This document shows, in pieces, positions 54,249 through 63,296 of a stretch of 64,000 nt of DNA. Within the stretch, counting starts at the first letter, position 1. Each line of letters starts with the position of its first letter. Where the stretch lies: positions 74,572 through 138,571 of the forward strand of contig JBHJOA010000048.1 of NCBI GenBank assembly GCA_050330205.1. Reading direction: 5' to 3'. Source of the DNA: Pelagibius sp050330205. GTDB lineage: Bacteria > Pseudomonadota > Alphaproteobacteria > Kiloniellales > Kiloniellaceae. The notes beneath the pieces were generated by a model. It made no database searches and was not told where the DNA came from. It was given only the letters and a program-made list of their open reading frames with translations. The translations under genes were made by a program, and so were the position numbers.

Positions 54249-54356
54249 TACCTCTCGATTCCACGAACTGTCGCCGGTGGCGGCGGGTCCGGGGTACCGC
54301 TATGCTCAGGCATCGAGTTGGGGGGCTCCGACCGGTCGACCCATGAATCCGTCGTC

Positions 54357-57062
54357 ATGAAAATTCTGCGGGCGACCGCCTACAGCGGCCCAAATCTGAT
54401 CGCGGCGGCGCCTGTCGTCCATCTCACGGTCGCGACTGCGGGAAACCGCTTCTGGCCGGACGGGCCGGACGGAACCGCCGCCGGCGCCACTCTCCTGCGG
54501 TTGTTGCCGGAACTGGCGCAGGCCGGCGGAGCCGGCGACACTGACGGCGGTTTCACGGCGGCGCTGCGCAACCCCGCGGCCCTTGGCCTGGCGCAGGCGG
54601 CCGCCGAGATCGCCGTCGCCCTGCTGCGCCGACTCGAGATGGCAGGCGGGCCGGCCGGCGTCCGGCAGGATGGCGGAACCGGCCTCTGTCATATTTTCTT
54701 CGGCTACGAGGATCCAAACGTCGGCGTCCTGGCCGGCAAGGCGGCCGTCGCCCTGGTGGACGCCCTGCTGCCCGACGGGCAGCGTCCGGCCCTGGCGCCG
54801 ACGGAACGGCTTGGGCCGGAGGCGATCCTGGCCCGCTTCCTGCGCCAAGCCCAGTCGATGGCCCTCGACCAGACCGCCCGCGCCCTGATCGGCGAGGCCG
54901 CGCGCCGGGAAATCCCCTGGTTCATCCTCGACCGGCCACAGCGCATTGTCCAACTGGGCCAGGGCCGGCATCTGCGCCGGCTCCGCGAGACGGTGACCAG
55001 TGGCACCGGCGCCATCGGCACCTGGCTGCAGCGCGACAAGGCGAACACGGCGCGGATCTTCGCCGACATGCACCTGCCGGTGCCGCGCCAGGGTCTGGCC
55101 GCCAACCCCGATGCCGCGGCGCATTTCGCCGCGCGTATCGGCTTTCCCGTGGTGGTGAAGCCCTCCGACGCCGGAAAGGGCAAGGGGATCACCCTGGGCG
55201 TCACCGATGCCGCCGCGGTGCGCGCGGCTTTCGCCGTCGCGGCCCGCCACAGCCGGCGCGTCCTGGTCGAGAGCTTCGTCCCCGGCGACGACCACCGCAT
55301 CCTCGTCGTCGGCGGGCAGATCGTTGCCGCGGCAAAACGCATTCCCGCGGCGGTGACCGGCGACGGCCGGCAGAGCGTGGCCGAACTGGTCGCCGAGGCG
55401 AACCGCGACCCCCGCCGCGGCATCGGCTTCAGCCGCCTGATGAACCGCATCGACCTCGACGCCCAGGCCGATTCCGTGCTGCGCGGGCAGGGCCGCGACC
55501 GCAACAGTGTCCCCGCCGCCGGGGAGGTGGTCTTCCTTCGGCACACCGCCAACATCTCGACCGGTGGAACGGCCGTCGACGTGACCGACGGCATCCATCC
55601 GGAAAACCGCGCGATGCTGGAGCGGGCGGCTCGGGTCTCCGGCCTCGATGTCGTCGGCATCGACTTCATCACGCCGGACATCGCCCGCTCCTATCGTGAC
55701 GTCGGCGGCGCCATCTGCGAGGTCAACTCCTCCCCGGGCCTGCGTCCGCATCAGGTTGCCGCCCAGGTTCCCGGCGCGCCGCCGCGCGACGTCGTCGGCC
55801 CGATTGTCGATCACCTGTTTCCCGGCGGCGGCAACGGGCGCATTCCCGTGGCGGCCATTACCGGCACCAACGGCAAGACCACCACCTCGCGCATGCTCGC
55901 CCACATCCTGGACCATGTGGGCGCCGACATCGGCGTCGGCGTCGTCGGCCTGGTGACCACCAGCGGCGTCACCATCGACGGCCGTCTGGTCGCCAAGGGC
56001 GATTTCGCCGGCGGCACCGGCGCGCGGATCCTGCTGCGCGACCCCGCGGTCGAAGCTGCGGTCCTGGAAACCGCGCGTGGCGGCATCATCAAGAGCGGCC
56101 TTGCCTTCGACTGGTGCGACGTCGGCGCCGTGCTCAACGTCGGCGACGATCACCTGGGCCTGCACGGTGTCGAATCCCTGGAGGACATGGCGAGGGTGAA
56201 GGGCCGGGTCGCCGAGGCCGCCCGCAGCCTCGCGGTGCTCAATGTCGACGATCCGCTCTGCGCCGCCATGGCGGCGCTGAAGCCCCCAGAGCAGGTTTGT
56301 CTCTTCACCCTCGGCGCGCTGGGCGAGACGCTGCGGGCCCATGTCGGCCGCGGCGGACTGGCGATCTGCCTGGACGCCCACGACGGCGAGGAGACTCTCT
56401 GTCTGCATCGGCCCGACGGCCGCCAGGCGATTGTCGCCGTGGCGGCGCTGCCGGCCACCCTGGACGGCACGGCAAGGCACAACGTGCAGAACGCCATGGC
56501 CGCCGCCGGCCTCGCCATAGGCCTCGGCCTGCAGCCCGCGCGCATCGCCGAAGCGCTTTGCGGCTTCAGGAGCGACCACGTCGACAACCCGGGCCGGCTC
56601 AATTTCTATGAAGGCTATCCCTTCAAGGTGGTGCACGACTCGGCGCACAACCCCGACGGCATCAAGGTCGTCTGTGAGGTCCTCCGCCGGATTCCCGTCA
56701 CCGGCCGGCGGATCTGCGTGCTCTCGGGCGTCGGCTTTCGACACGGCGACCACATCGGCGAGGTCGCGGAGATCATCGCCGACGAGTTCGACTTTTTCAT
56801 CTGCTCGCGCCGGGAAAAGGTTCTCCGGGTCACCGAGGTTTCGCGGGACTTCCCGCTCGCGGAAGTTCCCAAGCGCATTGCCGCGGCGCTGATCGAGCGC
56901 GGCGTCGATCCATCCAACGTAGTCGCCATCGACCTCGATACCGAGGCGGTGGACCGCGGCCTCGCCATGGCCCGCGAAGGTGACCTCCTTGCGCTGCTCA
57001 CCGGCATGGTGGAGTGGACCTGGGAGCGCATGCTGGCTTTCGGCAAGAGCGCCCGACCGTGA
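54357..57062 (+). CDS. cphA: Cyanophycin synthetase
   Basis: 901 aa from ATG 54357 (MKILRATAYSGPNL, the family start); the longer frame to TTG 54318 is unlikely. An N-terminal domain (1-about 215) precedes ATP-grasp (about 220-475; FPVVVKPSDAGKGKGITLGV and EVNSSPGLRPH) and a Mur-ligase-like domain with GTNGKTTTSRM and HNVQNAMAAAGLA. It should build multi-L-arginyl-poly-L-aspartate storage polymer from Asp and Arg, and the active Mur P-loop points to a CphA1-type enzyme. No cyanophycinase gene is adjacent. Confidence 0.92.
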   Translation: MKILRATAYSGPNLIAAAPVVHLTVATAGNRFWPDGPDGTAAGATLLRLLPELAQAGGAGDTDGGFTAALRNPAALGLAQAAAEIAVALLRRLEMAGGPAGVRQDGGTGLCHIFFGYEDPNVGVLAGKAAVALVDALLPDGQRPALAPTERLGPEAILARFLRQAQSMALDQTARALIGEAARREIPWFILDRPQRIVQLGQGRHLRRLRETVTSGTGAIGTWLQRDKANTARIFADMHLPVPRQGLAANPDAAAHFAARIGFPVVVKPSDAGKGKGITLGVTDAAAVRAAFAVAARHSRRVLVESFVPGDDHRILVVGGQIVAAAKRIPAAVTGDGRQSVAELVAEANRDPRRGIGFSRLMNRIDLDAQADSVLRGQGRDRNSVPAAGEVVFLRHTANISTGGTAVDVTDGIHPENRAMLERAARVSGLDVVGIDFITPDIARSYRDVGGAICEVNSSPGLRPHQVAAQVPGAPPRDVVGPIVDHLFPGGGNGRIPVAAITGTNGKTTTSRMLAHILDHVGADIGVGVVGLVTTSGVTIDGRLVAKGDFAGGTGARILLRDPAVEAAVLETARGGIIKSGLAFDWCDVGAVLNVGDDHLGLHGVESLEDMARVKGRVAEAARSLAVLNVDDPLCAAMAALKPPEQVCLFTLGALGETLRAHVGRGGLAICLDAHDGEETLCLHRPDGRQAIVAVAALPATLDGTARHNVQNAMAAAGLAIGLGLQPARIAEALCGFRSDHVDNPGRLNFYEGYPFKVVHDSAHNPDGIKVVCEVLRRIPVTGRRICVLSGVGFRHGDHIGEVAEIIADEFDFFICSRREKVLRVTEVSRDFPLAEVPKRIAAALIERGVDPSNVVAIDLDTEAVDRGLAMAREGDLLALLTGMVEWTWERMLAFGKSARP

Positions 57063-57161
57063 TCCTTTGAACTTCATCCGGCGCCGGAACGACTATAGTC
57101 TCGGCTCGTCGGCGGGACTCCGCGCCGCCGGCGGATGATTCTCGACCGGGTGGGAAAGCAG

Positions 57162-57743
57162 ATGTCCATCGGAACCGTCATCGGCGCGCTGGCCGCGCTC
57201 GTCGCCCTGCTGCTGGCCTGGGCCGTGCTGATCTACAACCGCCTCGTGGCCCGCAAGCAGCAGATCGAGGAGGGCTGGAGCGGCATCGACGTGCAACTGA
57301 AGCGGCGCGCCGACCTGATCCCCAACCTGGTCGAGACCGTGAAAGCCTACACCGACCACGAACGCCGCACCCTGGAGACGCTGACGGAGTTGCGCGGCCA
57401 CGCGCTGGCCGCCGGCGGCGCGCCGGCCGGCCGTCGGGCCGCCGTCGAGGAGCGCCTGACCACCGCCCTCGGGCATCTCTTCGCCGTGGTTGAGAACTAC
57501 CCGGACCTCAAGGCAAGCGACACCTACCTCGGCCTGCAGGAAGAACTGAGCAAGATCGAAAACCACATCCAGATGGCGCGACGCTACTACAACGGCTCGG
57601 TCAGGATGCTCAACACCCTCATTGAGTCCTTCCCCAGCAATCTCGTCGCCCGCCGCTTCGGCTTTGCCAAGGCCGACTACTACGAGGTCGACCAGGCGGC
57701 CGACCGCGAGCTGCCGGCGGTCCGCTTCGGCGAGGGTACATGA
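57162..57743 (+). CDS. LemA family protein
   Basis: 193 aa from ATG 57162 (GGGAAAGCAG upstream); ATG 57135 is an alternative. An N-terminal membrane anchor (residues about 5-24) precedes the conserved helical stretch RLVARKQQIEEGWSGIDVQL and KRRADLIPNLVETVKAY. A tail with RMLNTLIESFPSNLVARRFG is typical of LemA. Its gene is followed by DUF2207 with 4-nt overlap; this pairing is common in bacteria. A -10-like TATAGT at 57094-57099 lies upstream without a good -35. Confidence 0.92.
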   Translation: MSIGTVIGALAALVALLLAWAVLIYNRLVARKQQIEEGWSGIDVQLKRRADLIPNLVETVKAYTDHERRTLETLTELRGHALAAGGAPAGRRAAVEERLTTALGHLFAVVENYPDLKASDTYLGLQEELSKIENHIQMARRYYNGSVRMLNTLIESFPSNLVARRFGFAKADYYEVDQAADRELPAVRFGEGT

Positions 57744-59725
57744 ACTCCGCCATAGTGCGGCGCGCGGCGCGGGCCCTGCTGGCCGTCCTCCTGGCGGCGA
57801 TGTTGCCGGCCGCCGCGGCAGCACAGGGGGATCCCGACCACATCCCGCGCTTCGCGACCGAGATCGTCGTCGAGCCGAACGGCGATCTGCTGGTATCCGA
57901 GGAAATCGACTTCGAAGTCATGCCCGGCAGCGTCAAGCGCGGCATATTTCGCGACCTGCCGACCGCCTACCGCGACGTCTGGGGCCTTACCGAACGGGTG
58001 GAGTACGAGATCCTGGAGGTGACCCGCGACGGCCGTGCCGAACACCACGTCCTGGAAGGCACGCAGTTCGGCCTGCGGGTGCGGATCGGCCGCGCCGAGG
58101 TCTACCTGCGCAGTGGCGTGCACCGCTATCGCATCGTCTATCGCACCGCGCGCCAGCTGTTCTTCCGTGACGACTTCGACGAGGTCTACTGGAACGTCAC
58201 CGGCAACGAGTGGGCGCATCCGATCGGCCAGGCCGAGGCGCGGGTCCACCTGCCGCCGGGCGCAATGCCGCTGCAGAGCGCCGGCTACACCGGCCGCAAG
58301 GGCGAGACCGGCCGGGATTACACCCAGGGCAGCGGGGCCGACGGCAGCATCGTCTTCGCCACCACGCGGCCGCTGGCCCCCGGCGAAGGCCTGACCGTCG
58401 CGGTGTCCTTCCCCAAGGGCGTCGTCGCCGAAGCGGATACCGGCGAGCGCCTGCGGCGCGCCGTCTCGGACAACCTCGGCCTCCTGGCCGGCCTGGCCGG
58501 CTTCCTCGTCACGCTGGCCTACTTCTGGCGGCAGTGGCTGAAGGTCGGCCGCGACCCGGAAGCCGGCATCATCATTCCCCTGTTCGAGGCGCCGGACGGC
58601 CTCTCGCCGGCGGCCACCGGCTATGTCTGGGCGGCGGCCCGCGGCGACGGCATGAGCCGCGCGCTGGCCTTCGCCGTCGCCCTCACCAGCCTGGCGATCA
58701 AGGGCCGCATGAGCATCGAGGAGAACAAGCGGCGCTATACCCTGACCAAGCTGCCGTTCCGGGGAACGACGCGCCGACGGGCGGAGAAACTGCCGCCCGG
58801 CGAGGCCAGCGTGATGCGGTCGCTGTTCCCCGACGGCAAGGGCAGCGAGGTGGTGGTGAAGCCCAGCTATTCCGCCGAGATCGACGGCGCCGTCGATACC
58901 CTCTACGCCGTGCTCGGCCGCGAGCACGGCGATGCCTTCTACCGCCATAATGTCGGCTTCTGGCTGCTGGGCGCGCTGCTCGCCCTCGGTACCATGGTCG
59001 GCGCCGCCCTGCTGCAGACCGGCAATCCGGAGGTCCTGGCCTTCGTCGCCTTCGGCTCGCTCTTCGCCGGCGCCTTCTCGGTCCCCGTCATCCTCATCGG
59101 CCGCTCCGTGCTGCCGCATTGGATTGCCTTGCTGCACGGCCACGCGCGCCAGCCGGTCGGCACGGTACTGCTGACGCTCTTCGGCGCCGTCTTCGCGCTG
59201 CCGCCGCTCGGCGTCGCCTACCTCGCCTTCGATTTCTTCGGCCTCGCCATGGTGGTGCTGATGGCTGCGCTTGGTTTCCTCGTGGCGCTGTTCTCTCACC
59301 TGCTGAAGGCGCCGACGCGCCTCGGCCGCGAGATGCTGGACCAGATCGAAGGTTACCGGCTCTACCTCTCGGTGGCCGAGCGCGACCGGCTCAACCTGCT
59401 GACGGCCGAGCCCGAGATGACCGTCGAGCACTTCGAGCACCACCTGCCCTACGCCATGGCGCTCGGCGTCGAGGACCAGTGGACCGCCCGCTTCACCGCC
59501 AGCGCCAGCGCCGCCAGCCGCCAGGCCGCGGAGACCCGCAGCCGCAGCTGGTACGTCTCCCGCTCCGGGCGGGCGGGGGTGGCGGGCCTGGCCAGGGGAC
59601 TTTCGAGCGGGCTCAGCAACACGCTGAGCAGCGCCGCGACACGCCCGAGCAGCAGCTCCGGCGGGTCGTCCGGCGGCGGCTCCTCCGGCGGCGGGGGCGG
59701 CGGCGGGGGCGGCGGCAGCTGGTAG
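57740..59725 (+). CDS. DUF2207 domain-containing membrane protein
   Basis: 661 aa. Signal peptide (ALLAVLLAAMLPAAAAAQG), a periplasmic beta-rich DUF2207 domain (about 30-225, with ETDF-like EEIDFEVMPGSVKRGIFRDL) and several membrane helices after residue 250. It ends in a low-complexity SSSGGSSGGGSSGGGGGG-type tail. Function unknown; probably cell envelope. Starts within the lemA stop region (4-nt overlap), suggesting that the two form a complex or pathway. Confidence 0.9.
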   Translation: MNSAIVRRAARALLAVLLAAMLPAAAAAQGDPDHIPRFATEIVVEPNGDLLVSEEIDFEVMPGSVKRGIFRDLPTAYRDVWGLTERVEYEILEVTRDGRAEHHVLEGTQFGLRVRIGRAEVYLRSGVHRYRIVYRTARQLFFRDDFDEVYWNVTGNEWAHPIGQAEARVHLPPGAMPLQSAGYTGRKGETGRDYTQGSGADGSIVFATTRPLAPGEGLTVAVSFPKGVVAEADTGERLRRAVSDNLGLLAGLAGFLVTLAYFWRQWLKVGRDPEAGIIIPLFEAPDGLSPAATGYVWAAARGDGMSRALAFAVALTSLAIKGRMSIEENKRRYTLTKLPFRGTTRRRAEKLPPGEASVMRSLFPDGKGSEVVVKPSYSAEIDGAVDTLYAVLGREHGDAFYRHNVGFWLLGALLALGTMVGAALLQTGNPEVLAFVAFGSLFAGAFSVPVILIGRSVLPHWIALLHGHARQPVGTVLLTLFGAVFALPPLGVAYLAFDFFGLAMVVLMAALGFLVALFSHLLKAPTRLGREMLDQIEGYRLYLSVAERDRLNLLTAEPEMTVEHFEHHLPYAMALGVEDQWTARFTASASAASRQAAETRSRSWYVSRSGRAGVAGLARGLSSGLSNTLSSAATRPSSSSGGSSGGGSSGGGGGGGGGGSW

Positions 59726-59741
59726 CGCCGCCGGACGCGGT

Positions 59742-60980
59742 TCAGGCGCCCATGGCGTCGCGCAACTCGGCATCGATGCTCGGCTGCGCCGCCGGGGCCG
59801 GCACCGCCTCGGCGAGGAAGTCGACCGCCGCCTGGACGCCGCCTCGACCGTGGGCGATGCCGAGCGCGCCGAGGGCGGTTTCCACCACGCCCAGGGTGCC
59901 CAGGATCATCGGCGCGTTGACGTGGCCCATGTGGGCGATGCGCACCGCCTTGCCCGAGAGTTCGCCGATGCCCTGGCCCAGCACCACGCCGCAGACCTTG
60001 TCGCAGTAGTCGCGCAGCAGTTCCGGCTCGACCCCGTCCAGGCGCACCGTGGTCACCGAGTTGGCCCGCGCCCGCGGATCCAGCACGTTGAGCGCCGGTA
60101 CGCCGCCGTCGGACCACGCGGCGACCGCCCGGCGCGTCGCCTCGGCCAGCAGGCGGTGGCGCTCGAACACCGCCTCCAGGCCCTCCTCGAAGAGCATGTC
60201 CATGGCCTGGCGCAGACCGAACAGCAGGTGCTCGGGGGGCGTGCCGCAGTATTTCTGGTAGTGCACCGGGCCTTCGCGCTTGGTCCAGTCCCAGTAGCCG
60301 CTGCGCAGGTTCGCAACCTGGTGCGCCGCCAGGGCGCGCGGACCGGCGGCGACGAAACCGAGGCCCGGCGGCGTCATCAGGCCCTTCTGGGAGCCGGTGA
60401 TGGCGACGTCGATGCCCCAGGCGTCCATCTCGAACGGCATGGTGGCCAGCGACGCGATGGCGTCGACCAGGAAGAGGGCATCGTGGCCGGCCGCGTCGAT
60501 GGCCTGGCGGATGGCGGCGATGTCGTTCGCGACGCTGGAGGCGGTGTCGACCTGGACCACCAGTACCGCCTTGATCTCGCCGCCACGGTCGGCCTTCAGA
60601 CGCGTCTCCACCGCCGCCGGGTCGACGGCATGGCGGTAGCCGACCGGCAGCACCTCCACCTCGATGCCGAGGAAGGCGGCCATGTCGCCCCAGGCGACCG
60701 CGAACAGGCCGCTGCCGAGCACCAGAACCTTGTCGCCGCGCGACAGGACGTTGGTCAGGGCCGCTTCCCAGGCGCCGTGGCCGTTGGCGGCGTAGATGTA
60801 GGTCCGACCGGTGGTGGTGCCGAAGAGGCGCTTCAGGTCCTCCAGACAGGTCCGGGTGGTTTCGAGCAGGGTGCCGGTATAGATCTCGACGGCCGGGCGG
60901 TGCATGGCGTTCAGCACCGCGTCGGGCACGTTGGTGGGGCCGGGAATCGCCAGGAATTCGCGGCCGTTGCGCAGGGTCAT
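59742..60980 (-). CDS. Serine/alanine-glyoxylate aminotransferase family protein
   Basis: 412 aa PLP enzyme, class V fold. The PLP Lys lies in VAITGSQKGLMTPPGLGFVA (20 residues). N-terminal GPTNVPDAVLNAM, HGAWEAAL and the QVDTASSVAND region match the serine-glyoxylate/alanine-glyoxylate group. It converts glyoxylate to glycine with Ser or Ala as amino donor. It could link to the GhrA-type reductase at 35602-36531, but they are not neighbours. Located downstream of the DUF2235 gene by 86 bp, same strand. Confidence 0.9.
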   Translation of the reverse strand: MTLRNGREFLAIPGPTNVPDAVLNAMHRPAVEIYTGTLLETTRTCLEDLKRLFGTTTGRTYIYAANGHGAWEAALTNVLSRGDKVLVLGSGLFAVAWGDMAAFLGIEVEVLPVGYRHAVDPAAVETRLKADRGGEIKAVLVVQVDTASSVANDIAAIRQAIDAAGHDALFLVDAIASLATMPFEMDAWGIDVAITGSQKGLMTPPGLGFVAAGPRALAAHQVANLRSGYWDWTKREGPVHYQKYCGTPPEHLLFGLRQAMDMLFEEGLEAVFERHRLLAEATRRAVAAWSDGGVPALNVLDPRARANSVTTVRLDGVEPELLRDYCDKVCGVVLGQGIGELSGKAVRIAHMGHVNAPMILGTLGVVETALGALGIAHGRGGVQAAVDFLAEAVPAPAAQPSIDAELRDAMGA

Positions 60981-61066
60981 GGGTCGGGTCCGGTCTCTTG
61001 GTTACCGCAAGGGGGCCGTTACGGCAGACGAACGTTAGGCGCCCCCGCGGCAGGGGGCAAGCGGCC

Positions 61067-62320
61067 TCATCCGGTCGGTCCGGCGGCATCCGGCCAGGGG
61101 ACCGCCGCCGGGTCCATGAGTTCGCCGTCCCAGCCGGCCACCGGCATGGAGCGGCCCTCGTGGTGGGCGGCAATCGCCGCCGCCAGGTTGACCGGCCGGT
61201 AGGGCACCTCCCGACAGTCGTCGACATCCTTGCAGTCGTGCAGCACGGCGGGACGTTTCCAGCGATCCAGCAGCGAGACATGCAGGGCTTCGTTCACCGT
61301 CTGCAATCCCTCGGGCGGGATGTTGCGGCGGTCGAAGCGCTCGAACTTGCGACGGAACCACTCGCCGAAGCCCCGGCCTTCAGGGATGCATCGGCCGATC
61401 ACCCGCTGGTAGGGGTAGAGCACCGAATCCTTGTACAGCAGGGTGCGGCTGTCGATGCTCCGGCCGGCCGCCTGCGGCGGGCCGAAGTCGATCGCCGGAC
61501 GCAGGAGGGCGAGGTCCGTCAGCGCCGACACGCGCCGGACCATCCAGTAGAAGGCGATGTCGGAGAGGGTGCTGTCCTCGTAGGACCCGCCGACGTTGGA
61601 GTGGGCACCGGCGAACCAGACCTGCTCGACGACCTGGCCGCCCGTGGCCGGGCGTCCGGTGTCGCTGACCCAGAGGGTCGGCGAAAAGGCGCTGCGCTTC
61701 TCGTCGACCGCGACGGCGTGCAGCGCGACGTCGATGTGGCCGCCGAGTTCGACGTCGTGGAAGTAGTACTTGCCGCCGAGGAAGCTGCGGCCGAGGTCGC
61801 CGGGAATGCCGAGAGAGCCGACGGTATCCCAGACCCCGACGCAGCGGATGCGGGCCGCGTGGGGTGCGGTCAGCTTCAGCTTGCCGATCTCCTCCAGCTT
61901 CTGATCGCGGTTGAGATCCTTGCGCTGGTAAACCGACATGACGTCGCGCAGGCCGCCGCCGAGGTCGCCCGGTCCCAGAATGCCCGCGAGGCCGACCAGC
62001 CCGGCAAGGCTGCGCGCGGTGTAGGCACCCCGAGAGAATCCGAAGATGTAGACCTCGTCGTCGGCGGTGTAGTTGTTGCAGAGAAAGCGATAGCCGTCGA
62101 CGACGTTGGCGGTGAGGCCGACGCCCAGCCCGCCGCCGGCGATGGCGTCGGTGCCGCCGGCACTGCCCACACCCTTGCCGTAGAACACCACCTGGGACAG
62201 GCCGGCGTCGTCGCGGCTGCGCACCGCGCGCACCATCTTCACGACGTTCGTCGGCTTGGCGCCCTTGTCCGGCGTGTTCCAGGTTCCATCGAAGCAGACG
62301 ACAAAGCGGCGCTTTGCCAT
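61067..62320 (-). CDS. DUF2235 alpha/beta hydrolase (Tle1-like phospholipase fold)
   Basis: 417 aa from ATG 62320 (MAKRRFVVCFDGTWN). Triad residues are visible: Ser in IFGFSRGAYTAR, Asp in VGVWDTVGSLGIPGDL, His in FAGAHSNVGGSY. No signal peptide. DUF2235 contains Tle1-type type VI secretion phospholipases and also housekeeping homologues. It follows the GH19 gene by 50 bp. Whether it is an exported toxin is uncertain, as no secretion or immunity gene is seen nearby. Confidence 0.88.
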   Translation of the reverse strand: MAKRRFVVCFDGTWNTPDKGAKPTNVVKMVRAVRSRDDAGLSQVVFYGKGVGSAGGTDAIAGGGLGVGLTANVVDGYRFLCNNYTADDEVYIFGFSRGAYTARSLAGLVGLAGILGPGDLGGGLRDVMSVYQRKDLNRDQKLEEIGKLKLTAPHAARIRCVGVWDTVGSLGIPGDLGRSFLGGKYYFHDVELGGHIDVALHAVAVDEKRSAFSPTLWVSDTGRPATGGQVVEQVWFAGAHSNVGGSYEDSTLSDIAFYWMVRRVSALTDLALLRPAIDFGPPQAAGRSIDSRTLLYKDSVLYPYQRVIGRCIPEGRGFGEWFRRKFERFDRRNIPPEGLQTVNEALHVSLLDRWKRPAVLHDCKDVDDCREVPYRPVNLAAAIAAHHEGRSMPVAGWDGELMDPAAVPWPDAAGPTG

Positions 62321-62370
62321 GACGACCCCCAATCGCGCCTCCGAGGCGCCGGCGCGGCCGGGCGGCCGCA

Positions 62371-63201
62371 TCAGGCACCGAAGATGCGCTCTCCCCTCAG
62401 GAAAGTTTCTTCGAACTGTCCGAGACCGTGGCTGCCGCCGTTGACAAGGCGGCGCGCCGTTCTCAGGTCCCGTCCCAGGACAGCGTACTTGACCCGGCTC
62501 GCCTTGGCTTTCAGGAAAGCCGCGAGCGTCCCGGCCGCCACCGCGGGATCGTTGGCGAGTTCCGGCTCCGCCTCCAGGCGGTTTCCGAGCCCGATCGCCT
62601 CGCCATAGGTCCGATAGTTGGCGCGGCCGGTCAACTGGATGAAACCGCGCCCCTTGTAGCGGGCGCCGTCCCCCGGCTCCCGGTTGCCCAGCTGCCGTCC
62701 GACGCCGGTGCCGGGCTCGTAGCGATTGAACGGCATGGCGCCGGCATCGGTGTTGAAGCGCGAGCGGCCTTCGTCGATCGGCTCGAAGCCCTCGGACTCG
62801 GCGCGGATCGTGGCCAGCGCCATGAGCACCATCACCCGGTCGTCCAGCCCGGCGGCAGCCAGGGCCTGCAGCACGACGGGCAGGTGGCGCTCGATGTTGC
62901 GCCGTGGCGTCGCCGGTGGAAACATCTCCGCCACCGTCAGCACGGTCACCCCATCGATCACGGGGTGGTCGACCTTGGTCGGATCGGGACGGTCCATGCC
63001 GACGACAACCTGGAGCTCCGCGTCGGCGATGCCCGATGTCGCCAGTCCCTGGGCGGCCTGGCAGGTCCTGACGGCCCGCGCTGTCCCGGACCCGAAGTCG
63101 CCGTCTACGGGCTTCGCGTCGAAGCCCGTCAGGCAGAGCATCGCCTGCAGCCGCGCGACCTCGTCGCCCTTGTGACCCTGCTTCAGCGGCACCATGGACA
63201 T
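62371..63201 (-). CDS. GH19-type chitinase/lysozyme with peptidoglycan-binding domain
   Basis: 276 aa from ATG 63201 (63195 also possible). An N-terminal PG_binding_1-like domain (LKQGHKGDEVARLQAMLCL to about residue 72) precedes a GH19 lysozyme-like domain. Its predicted catalytic Glu is in TIRAESEGFEPIDE, and YKGRGFIQLTGRANYRTYG is the family hallmark. No signal peptide, as in phage endolysins and some exported effectors. Probably cleaves peptidoglycan glycan strands. Paired with the DUF2235 gene downstream. Confidence 0.85.
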   Translation of the reverse strand: MSMVPLKQGHKGDEVARLQAMLCLTGFDAKPVDGDFGSGTARAVRTCQAAQGLATSGIADAELQVVVGMDRPDPTKVDHPVIDGVTVLTVAEMFPPATPRRNIERHLPVVLQALAAAGLDDRVMVLMALATIRAESEGFEPIDEGRSRFNTDAGAMPFNRYEPGTGVGRQLGNREPGDGARYKGRGFIQLTGRANYRTYGEAIGLGNRLEAEPELANDPAVAAGTLAAFLKAKASRVKYAVLGRDLRTARRLVNGGSHGLGQFEETFLRGERIFGA

Positions 63202-63296
63202 ACTATAGCACCGCCGCGGCACCGAGGGGCAGGCCCGTTGGTTGACAATTGGTGGTAACCTTGCGGCGCAAAGGGCTGGAAAGGAAGGGATCACCG

